This document shows positions 52,192 through 61,022 of a stretch of DNA of 64,000 bases, one piece after another. The notes beneath the pieces were generated by a model, which made no database searches, had not been told where the DNA came from, and worked only from the letters and a program-made list of their open reading frames with translations. Numbering within the stretch: position 1 is the first letter of the stretch; the number at the start of each line of letters is the position of its first letter. The position numbers and the translations under genes were made by a program. Origin of the DNA: Nitratidesulfovibrio sp. SRB-5 (GTDB lineage: Bacteria; Desulfobacterota; Desulfovibrionia; Desulfovibrionales; Desulfovibrionaceae); the NCBI RefSeq assembly GCF_019931275.1, contig NZ_JAIOTY010000001.1, forward strand, positions 496,001-560,000, in the 5' to 3' direction.

Positions 52192-52506
52192 GGGATGTTA
52201 CGCAACGGACGTGAAAGTTGTCCGGAAAGGAGTGTGTTGTCGCGCGGCGACCATACCGTTGTCGCGCGGTGAAGGAAAGGGCCTTGTGCATGCGCTCGGA
52301 CCGGACGGGAAACCGCGGGGATTTTCTTGAAAGGCCACGCGCGCTCGGCTAACCTTTATTCCGATTGCGCCGATAGGCAGTAACGTGATGCATGCCGCCA
52401 AATGCATCCGTTGCGGGCGCACGCAGCACATGCTTCCGGCGCGGGGCGGCGCCGCCAGACTTGATCCGCCATTTTGCCGTGTCCTGTGACATAAGGAGAT
52501 GCCTCG
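52192..52506. promoter_or_regulatory. Divergent regulatory region between HD-GYP and chemoreceptor genes
   Basis: A 315-bp spacer. Two exact copies of GTTGTCGCGCGG (52236-52247 and 52258-52269) lie 22 bp apart, two helical turns, close to the HD-GYP start. On the plus strand TTGAAA (52327-52332) and TAACCT (52350-52355) are 17 bp apart and could drive the chemoreceptor. AAGGAG precedes the chemoreceptor ATG. Confidence 0.5.
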
Positions 52507-54090
52507 ATGATGCAAGGGTTGCGCATCCGGACACTTATCTTCCTGCTCGCACTCGTTCCCCTGGCCTGTCTGGGCGGTTTCGCCTGGCTTGGTTCCGTGG
52601 GCGCGGGTTCCATTACCCCCGGCACCATCTGGCTGGCCGGGGGCATCACCGTGGGGTGTGCGGTGATGTTGGCCGTTGCCCTGGCCTTTCTGCTGCACGC
52701 CAAGGTGGTCAAGCCGCTGGGCGAGATCACTGGACGGCTGGACCGGCTGAAGGCCGGTGACCATTCCGTCTGTTTCGCCTGTGACGGCGGCGACGAACTT
52801 GTGGAGATGCGCATCGCCCTTGATGGGCTTATCGGACAGTTGCGCAGAAACCTTTCGTTTGCGCAGGGCGTGCTGAAGGGCATCGATACCCCCTTCGTGG
52901 TCGTGGACCCCAAGGAGGTGCTTACCTATACCAACGCCAACCTGCTGCACATCCTGGAGCATGACGGAAAGCCGGAAAGCTTCTACGGCCAGAACGTGGC
53001 CCAGTTCTTCTACGGCGACGCCACCCGCCGCACGGTGCTGCGCGACTGTATCGAAAACGGCACCATCGCCCGGCGCGAGGTGGATCTGACCGGCCGCAAG
53101 GGTGGCAAGCGGCGCATCTTCATCAATGCCTCGCCCCTGTACGACATAGAGGGCAAGCTGATGGGCGCGTTGTGCATCTATCAGGACCTCACCGACCTGC
53201 GCGCCCGCGAGGCCGAACTGGAAGCCACCAACAGGCGCATTGCCGAAGCGGCCCACCAGTCGGAGGAAATATCCGGCGAGGTGGCCCGCACGTCCGCCAC
53301 TCTGGCCGGGCAGATGCGCAATGCGGGCAGCCTGACCGACAGGCAGGCCAGCCGCATCGGCGAGACCGCCGCCGCCATGGACGAGATGAACAGCGCGGTG
53401 CTGGCGGTGGCCCGCAACGCCTCGGACGCTGCCCGCCAGGCCACCGACGCCCGCGCCAAGGCGGAAGCCGGGGCAGAGGTGGTGGAAAAGGCCATGACCG
53501 CCATCGGCGAGGTGAGCACCATGGCTGCCCGCCTGAAAGCCGACCTTGGCGCGCTGGGCACCCGGGCCGAAGGCATTGGCCGGGTCATGGAAGTCATCAG
53601 CGACATTGCCGACCAGACCAACCTGCTGGCCCTGAATGCGGCCATTGAGGCGGCCCGCGCCGGTGACGCCGGGCGCGGATTCGCCGTGGTGGCCGACGAG
53701 GTGCGCAAGTTGGCCGAAAAGACCATGAACGCCACCCGCGAGGTGGGTGAGGCCATCCGGGCCATTCAGGAAGGCACCCGCGATTCGGTGGCCGGCATGG
53801 AGGCGGCGGTGCACGCCGTGGAACGCTCGCGCGGGCTGTCCGCCGAATCGGGCGCGGCCCTGGCGGAAATAGTCACCCTGGTGGTGGCCACCAACGACCA
53901 GGTGCACGCCATCGCCACAGCGGCGGAGCAGCAGTCGTCCACCAGCGAGCACATCAGCAGTTCCGTGGCCGAGGTGCGCGACATCTCGGGCAAGGTCACC
54001 TCCGAGGTGGAGCAGGCCGGGCGTGCGGTGAGCGCGCTGGCCGACATGGCCGGGCAGCTGCGGGGGATCATTCACAACATGACGGTATAG
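52507..54090 (+). CDS. Methyl-accepting chemotaxis protein with cytoplasmic PAS sensor
   Basis: A 527-residue chemoreceptor. Two membrane helices (about residues 9-29 and 40-64) are separated by only some ten residues, so there is no periplasmic ligand domain. A HAMP segment ([20 protein letters not shown]) is followed by a PAS domain (about 120-230: [22 protein letters not shown]). The signalling coiled coil has the conserved tip [20 protein letters not shown] and [20 protein letters not shown]. Sensing is thus cytoplasmic, perhaps redox or a metabolite bound by PAS. AAGGAG lies nine bases before ATG 52507. CheV at 32632 is a possible partner. Confidence 0.94.
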   Translation: MMQGLRIRTLIFLLALVPLACLGGFAWLGSVGAGSITPGTIWLAGGITVGCAVMLAVALAFLLHAKVVKPLGEITGRLDRLKAGDHSVCFACDGGDELVEMRIALDGLIGQLRRNLSFAQGVLKGIDTPFVVVDPKEVLTYTNANLLHILEHDGKPESFYGQNVAQFFYGDATRRTVLRDCIENGTIARREVDLTGRKGGKRRIFINASPLYDIEGKLMGALCIYQDLTDLRAREAELEATNRRIAEAAHQSEEISGEVARTSATLAGQMRNAGSLTDRQASRIGETAAAMDEMNSAVLAVARNASDAARQATDARAKAEAGAEVVEKAMTAIGEVSTMAARLKADLGALGTRAEGIGRVMEVISDIADQTNLLALNAAIEAARAGDAGRGFAVVADEVRKLAEKTMNATREVGEAIRAIQEGTRDSVAGMEAAVHAVERSRGLSAESGAALAEIVTLVVATNDQVHAIATAAEQQSSTSEHISSSVAEVRDISGKVTSEVEQAGRAVSALADMAGQLRGIIHNMTV

Positions 54091-54773
54091 GGACGCGCCC
54101 GGATGGGCCTTGCGCCCGTCGGCTTTCGGGCCGAAGGCGCGAGGCGTTCCCGTTGATCGAACGTGCAGCCTTGCCACACTCGCAGGCGAGTCTGCGTGCC
54201 ATGCGGATGGGGGCAGCAGCGATGCGGACATCGTGCTGCCCCCCTGTCTGTCCTGCCTGTCCTGCCTTGGCCCGCCTCTCCCCGTCCCGCCCCGTCTTGC
54301 ACTGCCTGCCCTGTCCCGCTTTGTCCCGCCCTGTCCCAGTCTGTCCCGGCCTGCCCCGCCCTGTCCCGCTTGCCGCGTGGTGCGGCACGGTCTGCCGCCG
54401 TTGCGACACGAACGGGTATGGCCGGACTACGCGGCGGATGATGAAGCGTGCATATCGGCCATGCGACGGCGTGTCGGGCGAATGCATTCGCGTGTTGCAG
54501 CGCGCGCTTGCAGGGCACGGTGTTTGCTTCGCATTCCGGGATGTGCAAGAGCGGCATGTTCTGCCGTATTACGATGTGATGTCGTGGCGTGGTGATGCCA
54601 TGCAATCCGGTATTCACAGAATGCTTGCATGAACAGTCGCGGCACGATATGCGGCGACAGCGGGGCGATTGGCGGGATGTTTGGCGGGACGCCTGTTCCG
54701 CGCAAGGGAATGGTCCGCGCGGGGCGAGGGAAAAATGTGCCCGCGCGGGACGATGCACCGGAATGGAGGTGGC
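54091..54773. other. Long intergenic region, pyrimidine-rich repeats
   Basis: 683 bp without a convincing gene. A hairpin at 54209-54243 (GGGGGCAGCA arm, CGATG/CATCG inner stem) may end the chemoreceptor transcript. From 54240 to 54370 the plus strand is a degenerate CTGTCC/CTGCCC tandem repeat. From 54480 to 54650 the composition is less GC-rich with no coding features. Confidence 0.5.
54209..54243 (+). terminator. Hairpin after chemoreceptor gene
   Basis: A 15-bp stem with one bulge (GGGGGCAGCA plus CGATG, loop CGGA) is followed by CTGTCTGTCC. No strong T tract is present. Confidence 0.45.
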
Positions 54774-56021
54774 ATGGCGATAGTTCGGGGAAGGATGCAG
54801 TGGAACCGGGGCGGCATGGCGCCGTACGCGGTGGCCTTCACGGCCCTTCCGCTGGTCCTTGTGCTGTCCCTTGTGCTGGTTGGCTGTGGCCGCAAGGCCG
54901 TTGCGCCGACCCCCGTTGTAGAGGCAAGAAAGGAACATTGCCCCCAGCCGTCCGCCTCGGTGGAGCGGCGGATGTGCCAGCGCGAACGGCTATGGAACGT
55001 GGGCTATGCCCTGCGCGAAGCCAACGCCCCGCTGTGCGGGGGCCGCACCGTGCTGGACGACGGCGTGGTGGTGGTCAGTACCGACACGCTGGACGACATG
55101 CTTTCAACGGTGCGCTGGGGCGACCTTGGGGCCTTCGTCGAAATGCGCCGCTGGCGCGAGGCCTACGTGCGCGAGTACCAGTTGGACGGACGCCACCGGG
55201 TCATCAGCGTGCTGCGCGGCAGCGGCGGAGAGGCGGCGGGCATCCGCCCCGGCGACGTGCTGGTGGCGGTGAACGGGCAGCCCTTGCCCACCGGCAAGCT
55301 GGCAGCACGCACCCTGCGCTGGCAGGTCACCAAGGCACTGGGCGCGGGCGATACTGTGTCCTACACCGTGGAGCGCGACGGCCTGCGCATGGACGTGCCG
55401 GTGCGCTTTCACCGGTTGTGCGACACCTCCATGGACGTGGAGGTGCGCGACACGGTGGACGCCTTTTCCTCCGGCCAGTCCATCCACGTGACCATCGGCC
55501 TGCTGGAACGTTTTTCCGACGATGATGAACTGGCCGCCGTGCTGGGCCGCGAAATGGCCAGGCATGTTCGCCAAGGTGGGCAGGCAGGCCAAAGTGGCCA
55601 GACAGGCCAGACAGGCCAGACAGGCCAGACAGGCCAGACAGGCCATACGGGGCAGAACGGGAAGGCCGGGGCGGCGGCGTCCGCAACGGACAAGCCCGGC
55701 GTGCGCGGCTATTACGGCATGCCCCCGGCGGGCGGGCTGACGAAGCCCGAAGCCGCCGAGGCCGACCGCCAGACCGTCAGCTACGACGTGGACCGCGTGG
55801 CCCTGTTCTGCATGGCCCGCGCGGGGTACGACCACCGCCGGGCCGCGCCCATGTTCGAGGCGCTGGCACAGCTGCCACCGTCTCGCCGGGCGGTGCTGGA
55901 AGGTGAGGCCACCGCGCTCGCCGCGGCCAGGGCCGACGCACAGGCGCGCGCCGCCCGGCTGGCCACCACCGTGGCCGAGATTGACGGCAGGTTGGCCCAA
56001 GGGCAGCCGCTCATTCCGTAG
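54774..56021 (+). CDS. PDZ-containing lipoprotein with inactivated M48 peptidase-like domain
   Basis: A 415-residue putative lipoprotein: hydrophobic segment LPLVLVLSLVLVGCGRK with lipobox LVGC. A central PDZ domain (RGSGGEAAGIRPGDVLVAVNGQPL) precedes a region that follows the M48 metalloprotease pattern (LLERFSDDDELAAVLGREMARH, then EAAEADRQTVSYDVDRVALFCMARAGYD). The zinc motif HExxH reads R259-E-M-A-R263, so both His ligands are Arg. Directly after it a 9-bp tandem array (55596-55649) codes a Gln-Thr-Gly repeat. The later EAD Glu is kept. ATG 54774 follows GGAGGT closely; ATG 54816 is an alternative. It is probably periplasmic and a non-proteolytic binding protein (inference). Confidence 0.8.
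   Translation: MAIVRGRMQWNRGGMAPYAVAFTALPLVLVLSLVLVGCGRKAVAPTPVVEARKEHCPQPSASVERRMCQRERLWNVGYALREANAPLCGGRTVLDDGVVVVSTDTLDDMLSTVRWGDLGAFVEMRRWREAYVREYQLDGRHRVISVLRGSGGEAAGIRPGDVLVAVNGQPLPTGKLAARTLRWQVTKALGAGDTVSYTVERDGLRMDVPVRFHRLCDTSMDVEVRDTVDAFSSGQSIHVTIGLLERFSDDDELAAVLGREMARHVRQGGQAGQSGQTGQTGQTGQTGQTGHTGQNGKAGAAASATDKPGVRGYYGMPPAGGLTKPEAAEADRQTVSYDVDRVALFCMARAGYDHRRAAPMFEALAQLPPSRRAVLEGEATALAAARADAQARAARLATTVAEIDGRLAQGQPLIP
55596..55649 (+). repeat. 9-bp tandem repeat (GGCCAGACA), five exact copies plus one variant
   Basis: Exact units start at 55596, 55605, 55614, 55623 and 55632, and the sixth (GGCCATACG) at 55641. In frame they code G-Q-T repeats within the PDZ lipoprotein. Period 9 keeps frame on expansion or loss. 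Confidence 0.95.
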
Positions 56022-56086
56022 ATAGTCCCGGAGCCGCAGACCCCACAGGCCATGCGTTGGCCGGCGTTGCGGCGAATGCAAACAGG

Positions 56087-56124
56087 AACGGGGCGGAAAC
56101 CATGCAGGTTTCCGCCCCGTTTTC
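56087..56124. terminator. Bidirectional terminator
   Basis: Arms ACGGGGCGGAAACC (56088-56101) and its complement (56107-56120) around ATGCA, followed by TTTTC on the plus strand, lie between the convergent PDZ lipoprotein and FMN glutamate synthase genes. Confidence 0.8.
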
Positions 56125-56149
56125 ATTGGTGCGCTTCGGGGCTGTGCCC

Positions 56150-57784
56150 CTACCCCTTCAGGATGGCCCGGGCAAACTCGTCCTGCACGTCGGTGATGAA
56201 CGGAATGCCGGTTTCGCGCTCGGTCTCGCGGTTGCCGGAGGCGATGTCCTCGCGCCGGATCTGGTCCAGCGAGAAGCGGCGGGCACCGGCCATCAGCTGC
56301 TGCACGCCCGCGCCCAGCTTGTCCAGCAGGGTCCACATGGCGATGGCGCCGTAGGGCAGGTCCTTCATGCCTTCGCGGCCGATCTTCGCCTGCACGTCAT
56401 GGTACCCGGCGAAGATTTCTTCCGCCGTGCTGCCGTGCTCGGCCACGGTCTTGGGCAGGGTGTCCCAGTTGCCGCTGACGCGGGCGCGGTTCGCCGGCTT
56501 CAACACGCCTTCGATGTTGGAGCCGAGGAAGCCGGGAATCATCATGGCTCGGCCCATGCAGATCATCTTCGTGTAGGGCGCGCCAAGGGCCAGCGCCTTG
56601 AATATCTGGCTGGGCTTGGCAAAGCCGCCCGCGAAGGACATGTCCACCACGCGGCGACCGCTGGCGGCCAGCAGGGCCGCGTATTCGGCGGCCTTGGCGT
56701 GCAGCAGGATGGAGGGCACGCCCCAGGTTTCCATCATGTCCCACGGGCTCATGCCGGTGCCGCCGCCCGCGCCGTCGATGGTCAGCAGGTCCAGTTCGCA
56801 CTCCGAGGCCAGCCGGATGGACATGGCCAGCGCTTCCATGCCGTAGGCGCCGGTTTTCAGCGAGATGCGGCCAAAGCCCAGCGAGCGCAGGTAGGCCACC
56901 TGGGTAATGAAGTTTTCGCGCACCTGCTCGTAGCCGGAAAGGTCGGTGTAGCCCAGGCGGCTGTGCCGGGCAAAGCCCTTCACCGCGCCGGTGCGGTAGC
57001 CTTCCTGCACTTCGGGCCGGGTGGGATCGGGGTCCACAAGGTAGCCGCGCTGCTTCAGGAACTGGGCGTATTCCAGGCTCTTCACCTCGATTTCGCCGCC
57101 GATGTCCTTGGCGCCCTGGCCCCACTTGAGCTCGATGATCACCTTGTCGCCGTACTTGCCCGCCACGTATTCGGCCACGCCGTTGCGGGTGTCCTCCACG
57201 TTCAGCTGCACGATGATGGCGCCGTGCCCGTCGTAGTAGCGCAGGTAGTTGTCGATGCGGCGTTCCAGTTCGGGGGCCTTGGTGATGCGCCCGTTTTCCA
57301 GCACGGCCTCGCGGTCGATGCCCACCACGTTTTCGCCCACCACGATGGGCACGCCACAGATGGCGCAGCCGGTGGCAAAGGCGTCCCAGTACTTGGCGGC
57401 CACAAAGGTGGAGCCCAGCGCGCCGGTCATCAGCGGGTAGCGGCAGGTGGTCTTGTGCTGCGCGCCGAAGGAGGAGGCAAGGGAAACGTCGGTGAACAGG
57501 GCATCGCCGGTGGCGGCCTTTTCGCCCGCGCCGCAAGCTCCGTAGTTGTAGCCCTGGATGCGCAGCGAGTTGTACGATACGCCCACGTGGGTGGTGTTGC
57601 CGCTGCCCGCGGTAACGATGCCGAAGTCGCGCGGGTACAGGGTTTCGCGACCCTTCATGCACGAAAGCCAGGTTTCGCACTTGCCCATGCAGTCGGCGCG
57701 GCACAGGGTGCACAAGCCGGATTCCGCCGTGTTGCCGCGGTTGGTGGTGCCAAGGACGTCATTGCTCTTGAGCCACTGGGACAT
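56150..57784 (-). CDS. FMN-binding glutamate synthase family protein
   Basis: A 544-residue protein equivalent to the central and FMN domain of glutamate synthase large subunit, without the amidotransferase domain. The N-terminus is Cys-rich (SGLCTLCRADCMGKCETWLSC), possibly an Fe-S site. The barrel has ELKWGQGAKDIGG, TIDGAGGGTGMSPWDMM and VDMSFAGGFAKPSQIFKALALGA, which are FMN and glutamate-synthase-type signatures. Archaeal-type stand-alone GltB domains use such an arrangement with separate electron donors. GGAGGAAGG precedes ATG 57784. No glnA or other glt gene is adjacent, so the donor is unknown. It may act on glutamate/2-oxoglutarate or on another substrate. Confidence 0.9.
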   Translation of the reverse strand: MSQWLKSNDVLGTTNRGNTAESGLCTLCRADCMGKCETWLSCMKGRETLYPRDFGIVTAGSGNTTHVGVSYNSLRIQGYNYGACGAGEKAATGDALFTDVSLASSFGAQHKTTCRYPLMTGALGSTFVAAKYWDAFATGCAICGVPIVVGENVVGIDREAVLENGRITKAPELERRIDNYLRYYDGHGAIIVQLNVEDTRNGVAEYVAGKYGDKVIIELKWGQGAKDIGGEIEVKSLEYAQFLKQRGYLVDPDPTRPEVQEGYRTGAVKGFARHSRLGYTDLSGYEQVRENFITQVAYLRSLGFGRISLKTGAYGMEALAMSIRLASECELDLLTIDGAGGGTGMSPWDMMETWGVPSILLHAKAAEYAALLAASGRRVVDMSFAGGFAKPSQIFKALALGAPYTKMICMGRAMMIPGFLGSNIEGVLKPANRARVSGNWDTLPKTVAEHGSTAEEIFAGYHDVQAKIGREGMKDLPYGAIAMWTLLDKLGAGVQQLMAGARRFSLDQIRREDIASGNRETERETGIPFITDVQDEFARAILKG

Positions 57785-58369
57785 GCTGCCTTCCTCCGGG
57801 ATGGTCCGTGATATTCCAGATGATGGAAAACGGGGCATACCGCCCGGAACCGGGCAAGGCAACGCGGACATGCATGGCCATGCGCATGGTATGCGGACGA
57901 TGTTTCCGGATGGTGCACGACAACGAGGGGTGAAGATCGGCTGTGTGTCCATGTAATGACGGATCAGGTGTACGGAGGGTGCGGCGGAGTGGGCCGTACT
58001 TTTCGTGCATGGGCATGCTGTGGCGTGCCGTACAAGGGTTGGCTGTGTTTCCGGTGTGCTGGATAGAGTGGATGTGAAGGATGATTGCAGTGATGTGCGT
58101 GCCGGTATGTTCGAGAGCGCTCACTCGAATGCATGTTTTTTACAATTTCGCGAAGCGACATTTTTGTCGCTAAAAAATTTCAAATGTGACGTTCTTGTAT
58201 CAAATTGTTGGAAGCACGCACAGCTGGGCCCGGAATATGCCGTTTGCGGGGGGCGGTAAGCAGGTGCCCGCATGCGACCCGGATGGTGTCCGGGTATAAC
58301 GAAAATGTGTAAAACGGAAAAAATGCGAAATGCAGCCAGGCTGATCGGCTGGCGCAAAGGAGAGGGTGC
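57785..58369. other. Divergent intergenic region with A/T-rich dyad
   Basis: 585 bp between the glutamate-synthase-like gene (minus) and yjbQ (plus), without a gene. The notable part is 58130-58210, unusually A/T-rich here, with a dyad at 58154-58171 (separate entry). TATAAC at 58295-58300 could be a -10 for yjbQ but has no good -35. Confidence 0.5.
58154..58171. promoter_or_regulatory. Dyad AGCGACA-TTTT-TGTCGCT
   Basis: A perfect 7-bp dyad with a 4-bp spacer in an A/T-rich segment, followed by AAAAAATTT. It has the size of a dimeric repressor site. On the minus strand it is preceded by an A/T run and could also form a small hairpin. It lies about 200 bp before yjbQ and 370 bp before the divergent gene. 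Confidence 0.5.
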
Positions 58370-58786
58370 ATGAAATCGTGGCGCAAGGAATTGTGGTTCA
58401 ACGTACCCACCCGACGGGCGTTCATCAACATTACCCCGCAGGTGGACGCGGAACTGGCGGCCAGCGGCATCCGCGAGGGACTGTGCCTGGTCAATGCCAT
58501 GCACATCACCGCCAGCGTGTTCATCAACGACGACGAAAGCGGCCTGCACCACGACTACGAGCAGTGGCTGGAGCGGCTGGCCCCGCACGAACCGGTGCGC
58601 CAGTACCGCCACAACGTGGGCGAGGACAACGCCGACGCGCACATGAAGCGCCAGATCATGGGGCGCGAGGTGGTGGTGGCCGTGACCGACGGCAAGCTGG
58701 ACCTGGGGCCTTGGGAGCAGGTGTTCTACGGAGAGTTTGACGGTGGGCGGCGCAAGCGGGTGCTGGTGAAGATCATCGGCGAATGA
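58370..58786 (+). CDS. yjbQ: YjbQ family protein (UPF0047)
   Basis: A 138-residue protein with the UPF0047 features: [49 protein letters not shown], the [12 protein letters not shown] histidine region, and [20 protein letters not shown] at the end. The family can show weak thiamine-phosphate synthase activity; its main role is not settled. AAAGGAGAGGG lies upstream of ATG 58370. Confidence 0.93.
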   Translation: MKSWRKELWFNVPTRRAFINITPQVDAELAASGIREGLCLVNAMHITASVFINDDESGLHHDYEQWLERLAPHEPVRQYRHNVGEDNADAHMKRQIMGREVVVAVTDGKLDLGPWEQVFYGEFDGGRRKRVLVKIIGE

Positions 58787-58860
58787 CGGGCAGGGCGTCA
58801 GGCGTGCGGGGGGTAGGGCGAAGCCGAATCGGGAGCGAAGCAGGGGCGAGTCCGGGGCGC

Positions 58861-58977
58861 GTCCGGGCCAGCCATGGGCCGAATCAGGGGCGCGTCCGGG
58901 CCAGCCATGGGCCGAATTAGGGGCGAATCAGGGCCGAATCAGGGGCGGGCCCGGGCCAGCCATGGGCCGGATCAGGG
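58861..58977. repeat. 33-bp tandem repeat
   Basis: Two adjacent 33-bp units (58861-58893, 58894-58926) sharing TCCGGGCCAGCCATGGGCCG are followed by a third partial copy (58950-58977) that runs into the stop codon of the GATE-type gene. Shorter GAATCAGGGGCG motifs lie between. Confidence 0.9.
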
Positions 58978-59943
58978 AATCGTCAGCCAGTAGTACCCCG
59001 CGCCCACCAGCGTGATGGACGCGGCGCGCAGGGCCTGGTTGACCACGATCAGTTCCGCCGCCAGCGCGGGCTTGAAGTACCCGGCGTAGGACGGAAACTG
59101 GTGGCGGAAGGCCCGCATGGGCGTGGACAGCACGTTGCCCGCCAGAAGGGCCAGCACGATTTCGCGCTCGCTCAGCCCGCCGCCGCCCAGCACGGCCCCG
59201 GCGGCGGACACCGCCGCGCCGAATTCCGCCGCCAGGTGCAGCAGCACGATGCCCAGCGCCTCTGGTCGCAGAAAGGACAGGGCGCCCATATGCCGGGTCA
59301 TCCACGCCTCTGCCAGGGCGAACCAGCCCGCCTGCTGCATGAAGTACATGGCCGCGTAGGTGGGCACGGTGAAAAAGACCACCCGGGGCATGCGCTTGCG
59401 AAAGCGCACCCAGGCCGTGCGCAGCCCGGCCCGCCAGCCTTTGGATTCGTGCCCGTCCAGACGGCAGGTGACGCACCCTTCGGGCAGCGGTGGCAGCAGC
59501 ACCCGGCCGCAGGCCACCGTCAGCGCGGTGCGCAGAAAGGCGGCCAGCAGGGTCAGCCCCACGTAGATCACGGCGGGAAAGCCCAGCACCGGCCAGGTGA
59601 TGAAGAACAGCGTGGGCAGGTGGACGAAGTAGCTGGGCAGGCTGTTGAACAGGTTGGCGAAGCGCAGTTCCCGCCGGGACAGTTCGCCCTTCTCGTAGCT
59701 TTCGGCCAGCAGCGAGTTGGACGCCACGGACGAGAAGAACGCCAGCGAGAACGAGGCCCCGGCCACGTCGCGCAGGTGCCCCAGGCGCACCAGCGGCGTG
59801 GCCAGTCGAGCCACCCCGCGCGTCCAGTTCAGCGCTTCGATGCAGTTGGCCACGAACAGCCCGACGGACATGGACAGCACCAGACGCAGCAAGGGGCGGC
59901 CAAGGCCGTCCCAGAGGTGCCAGGTGGTCTGCGCGTCGGTCAT
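58972..59943 (-). CDS. GATE-type (nucleoside-recognition domain) membrane protein, paralogue 2
   Basis: A 323-residue polytopic protein, the shorter paralogue of the gene at 30758. Conserved blocks: SVASNSLLAESYEKGELSRR, HLPTLFFITWPV, RTALTVAC, and STPMRAFRHQFPSYAGYFKP. It lacks the His-rich N-terminus and the long hydrophilic loop of the other copy, but has two Cys in a short loop (EGCVTCRLDG). GGAG lies eight bases before ATG 59943. Its 3-prime end overlaps a 33-bp tandem repeat. A transport-like role is inferred from the fold; no substrate is known. Confidence 0.8.
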   Translation of the reverse strand: MTDAQTTWHLWDGLGRPLLRLVLSMSVGLFVANCIEALNWTRGVARLATPLVRLGHLRDVAGASFSLAFFSSVASNSLLAESYEKGELSRRELRFANLFNSLPSYFVHLPTLFFITWPVLGFPAVIYVGLTLLAAFLRTALTVACGRVLLPPLPEGCVTCRLDGHESKGWRAGLRTAWVRFRKRMPRVVFFTVPTYAAMYFMQQAGWFALAEAWMTRHMGALSFLRPEALGIVLLHLAAEFGAAVSAAGAVLGGGGLSEREIVLALLAGNVLSTPMRAFRHQFPSYAGYFKPALAAELIVVNQALRAASITLVGAGYYWLTIP

Positions 59944-60221
59944 GCGGGGCTCCGTGCGTGGGGATGCGCGCCGGGCGCGCGGCGCGCGGGGCTGTGGCCG
60001 CGCACGCATGAGGCATCAGGTAGCGGCGGGACCGGGGGGCGTCAAGCGCCAAGGCCGAAGCATGTGCGCCCGAGCGGATGCAGGCGGGGGGGGCTGTATG
60101 CTGGCAAGGACGCCAGGATGCCTGCAAGGGTGCGGGAAACGGGGGCACGGCGGGGCGCCGGAGGCGTCGGGGAAGCGGGGCCGGGCCGGAGTGCTGCGGA
60201 ACCATGCCACGCCGGATCGGG

Positions 60222-60875
60222 TCAGATCAGGCAGGACACGTTGTCGAGGTAGGTGGAAAGCTCCAGTTGGGTGTCCGTGCTGAGGTCGGCGAACTTCAGG
60301 CCGAGCTGCATGCGGCTGCCGTCCATGGAAATGCTTTTCACCAGGCTGGAAAGGGTGGTCTGGGCCGGGCCCTCCGCCCCGAAGAAGCCGCACTGCAACA
60401 CCAGCATGTCGTCCACGGCGGTTTCACGGAAGGGGTCGTCGCGCTGCAATTCCAGCGAGACCTTGCAGCCGCCCTCGCTCAGGTCGAGCAGGATGCACTT
60501 GTACGTCCCGTGGCGGCCATGCACGGCGGCGGGCAGCAGGCAGTTGACCCGGCGGTGCTGGCGCAGGTCCACCTGCTCCATGGAGTCGGGGTAGTCCACG
60601 AACAGCAGAAAGCCCGGCTTGACGATGTGGTTCAGCACCTGGCTCTTGAAACCGAAAATGGTGCCGCCGGCTATGTAGCGCAGGGTCACCATTTCTCCGT
60701 TCAGCAGGCGCGCGCGGATGCCGGGCACCAGCGGCATTTTCAGGATCAGGTATTCGAAGTGCTGCAACCCCACCAGTTCGCTGGACAGGTTTTCCTTGGT
60801 GCCCGCGATGTTCAGCAACATGCGCGTGCCAAGGGGCAGGTCGAGGGCCTGGCCGTTGCGGGTGCGGGTGACCAT
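60222..60875 (-). CDS. PilZ-domain protein (YcgR-like)
   Basis: A 217-residue protein with a YcgR-type N-terminal barrel (LDLPLGTRMLLNI, then MPLVPGIRARLLNGEMVTLRY) and a PilZ domain. c-di-GMP contacts are RQHRR (RxxxR) and DLSEGGC (D/NxSxxG). It should bind c-di-GMP and tune motility or another surface process. I use ATG 60875 because GGAG stands seven bases upstream; an ATG at 60932 has no ribosome site. The window also encodes a diguanylate cyclase and two HD-GYP proteins. Confidence 0.92.
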   Translation of the reverse strand: MVTRTRNGQALDLPLGTRMLLNIAGTKENLSSELVGLQHFEYLILKMPLVPGIRARLLNGEMVTLRYIAGGTIFGFKSQVLNHIVKPGFLLFVDYPDSMEQVDLRQHRRVNCLLPAAVHGRHGTYKCILLDLSEGGCKVSLELQRDDPFRETAVDDMLVLQCGFFGAEGPAQTTLSSLVKSISMDGSRMQLGLKFADLSTDTQLELSTYLDNVSCLI

Positions 60876-61022
60876 GGGGCGCTCCGTGGCCCGCTCGGCG
60901 GGGCGTTCTGTGGTGGCGGTGCGGTGGGGCATGGCCGTTTCTAGCCGGATTCACGCAAAAAAAGAATGGGGGCGAACCCTACCGGGGCCGCCCCTCATCG
61001 AAAAACCGATGCATGCCCCGGC

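Noticed and set aside
54091-54773. Several open frames in the spacer after the chemoreceptor
   Set aside because: Low-complexity Cys/Pro/Arg-rich translations, no ribosome sites, all created by the CTGTCC repeat.
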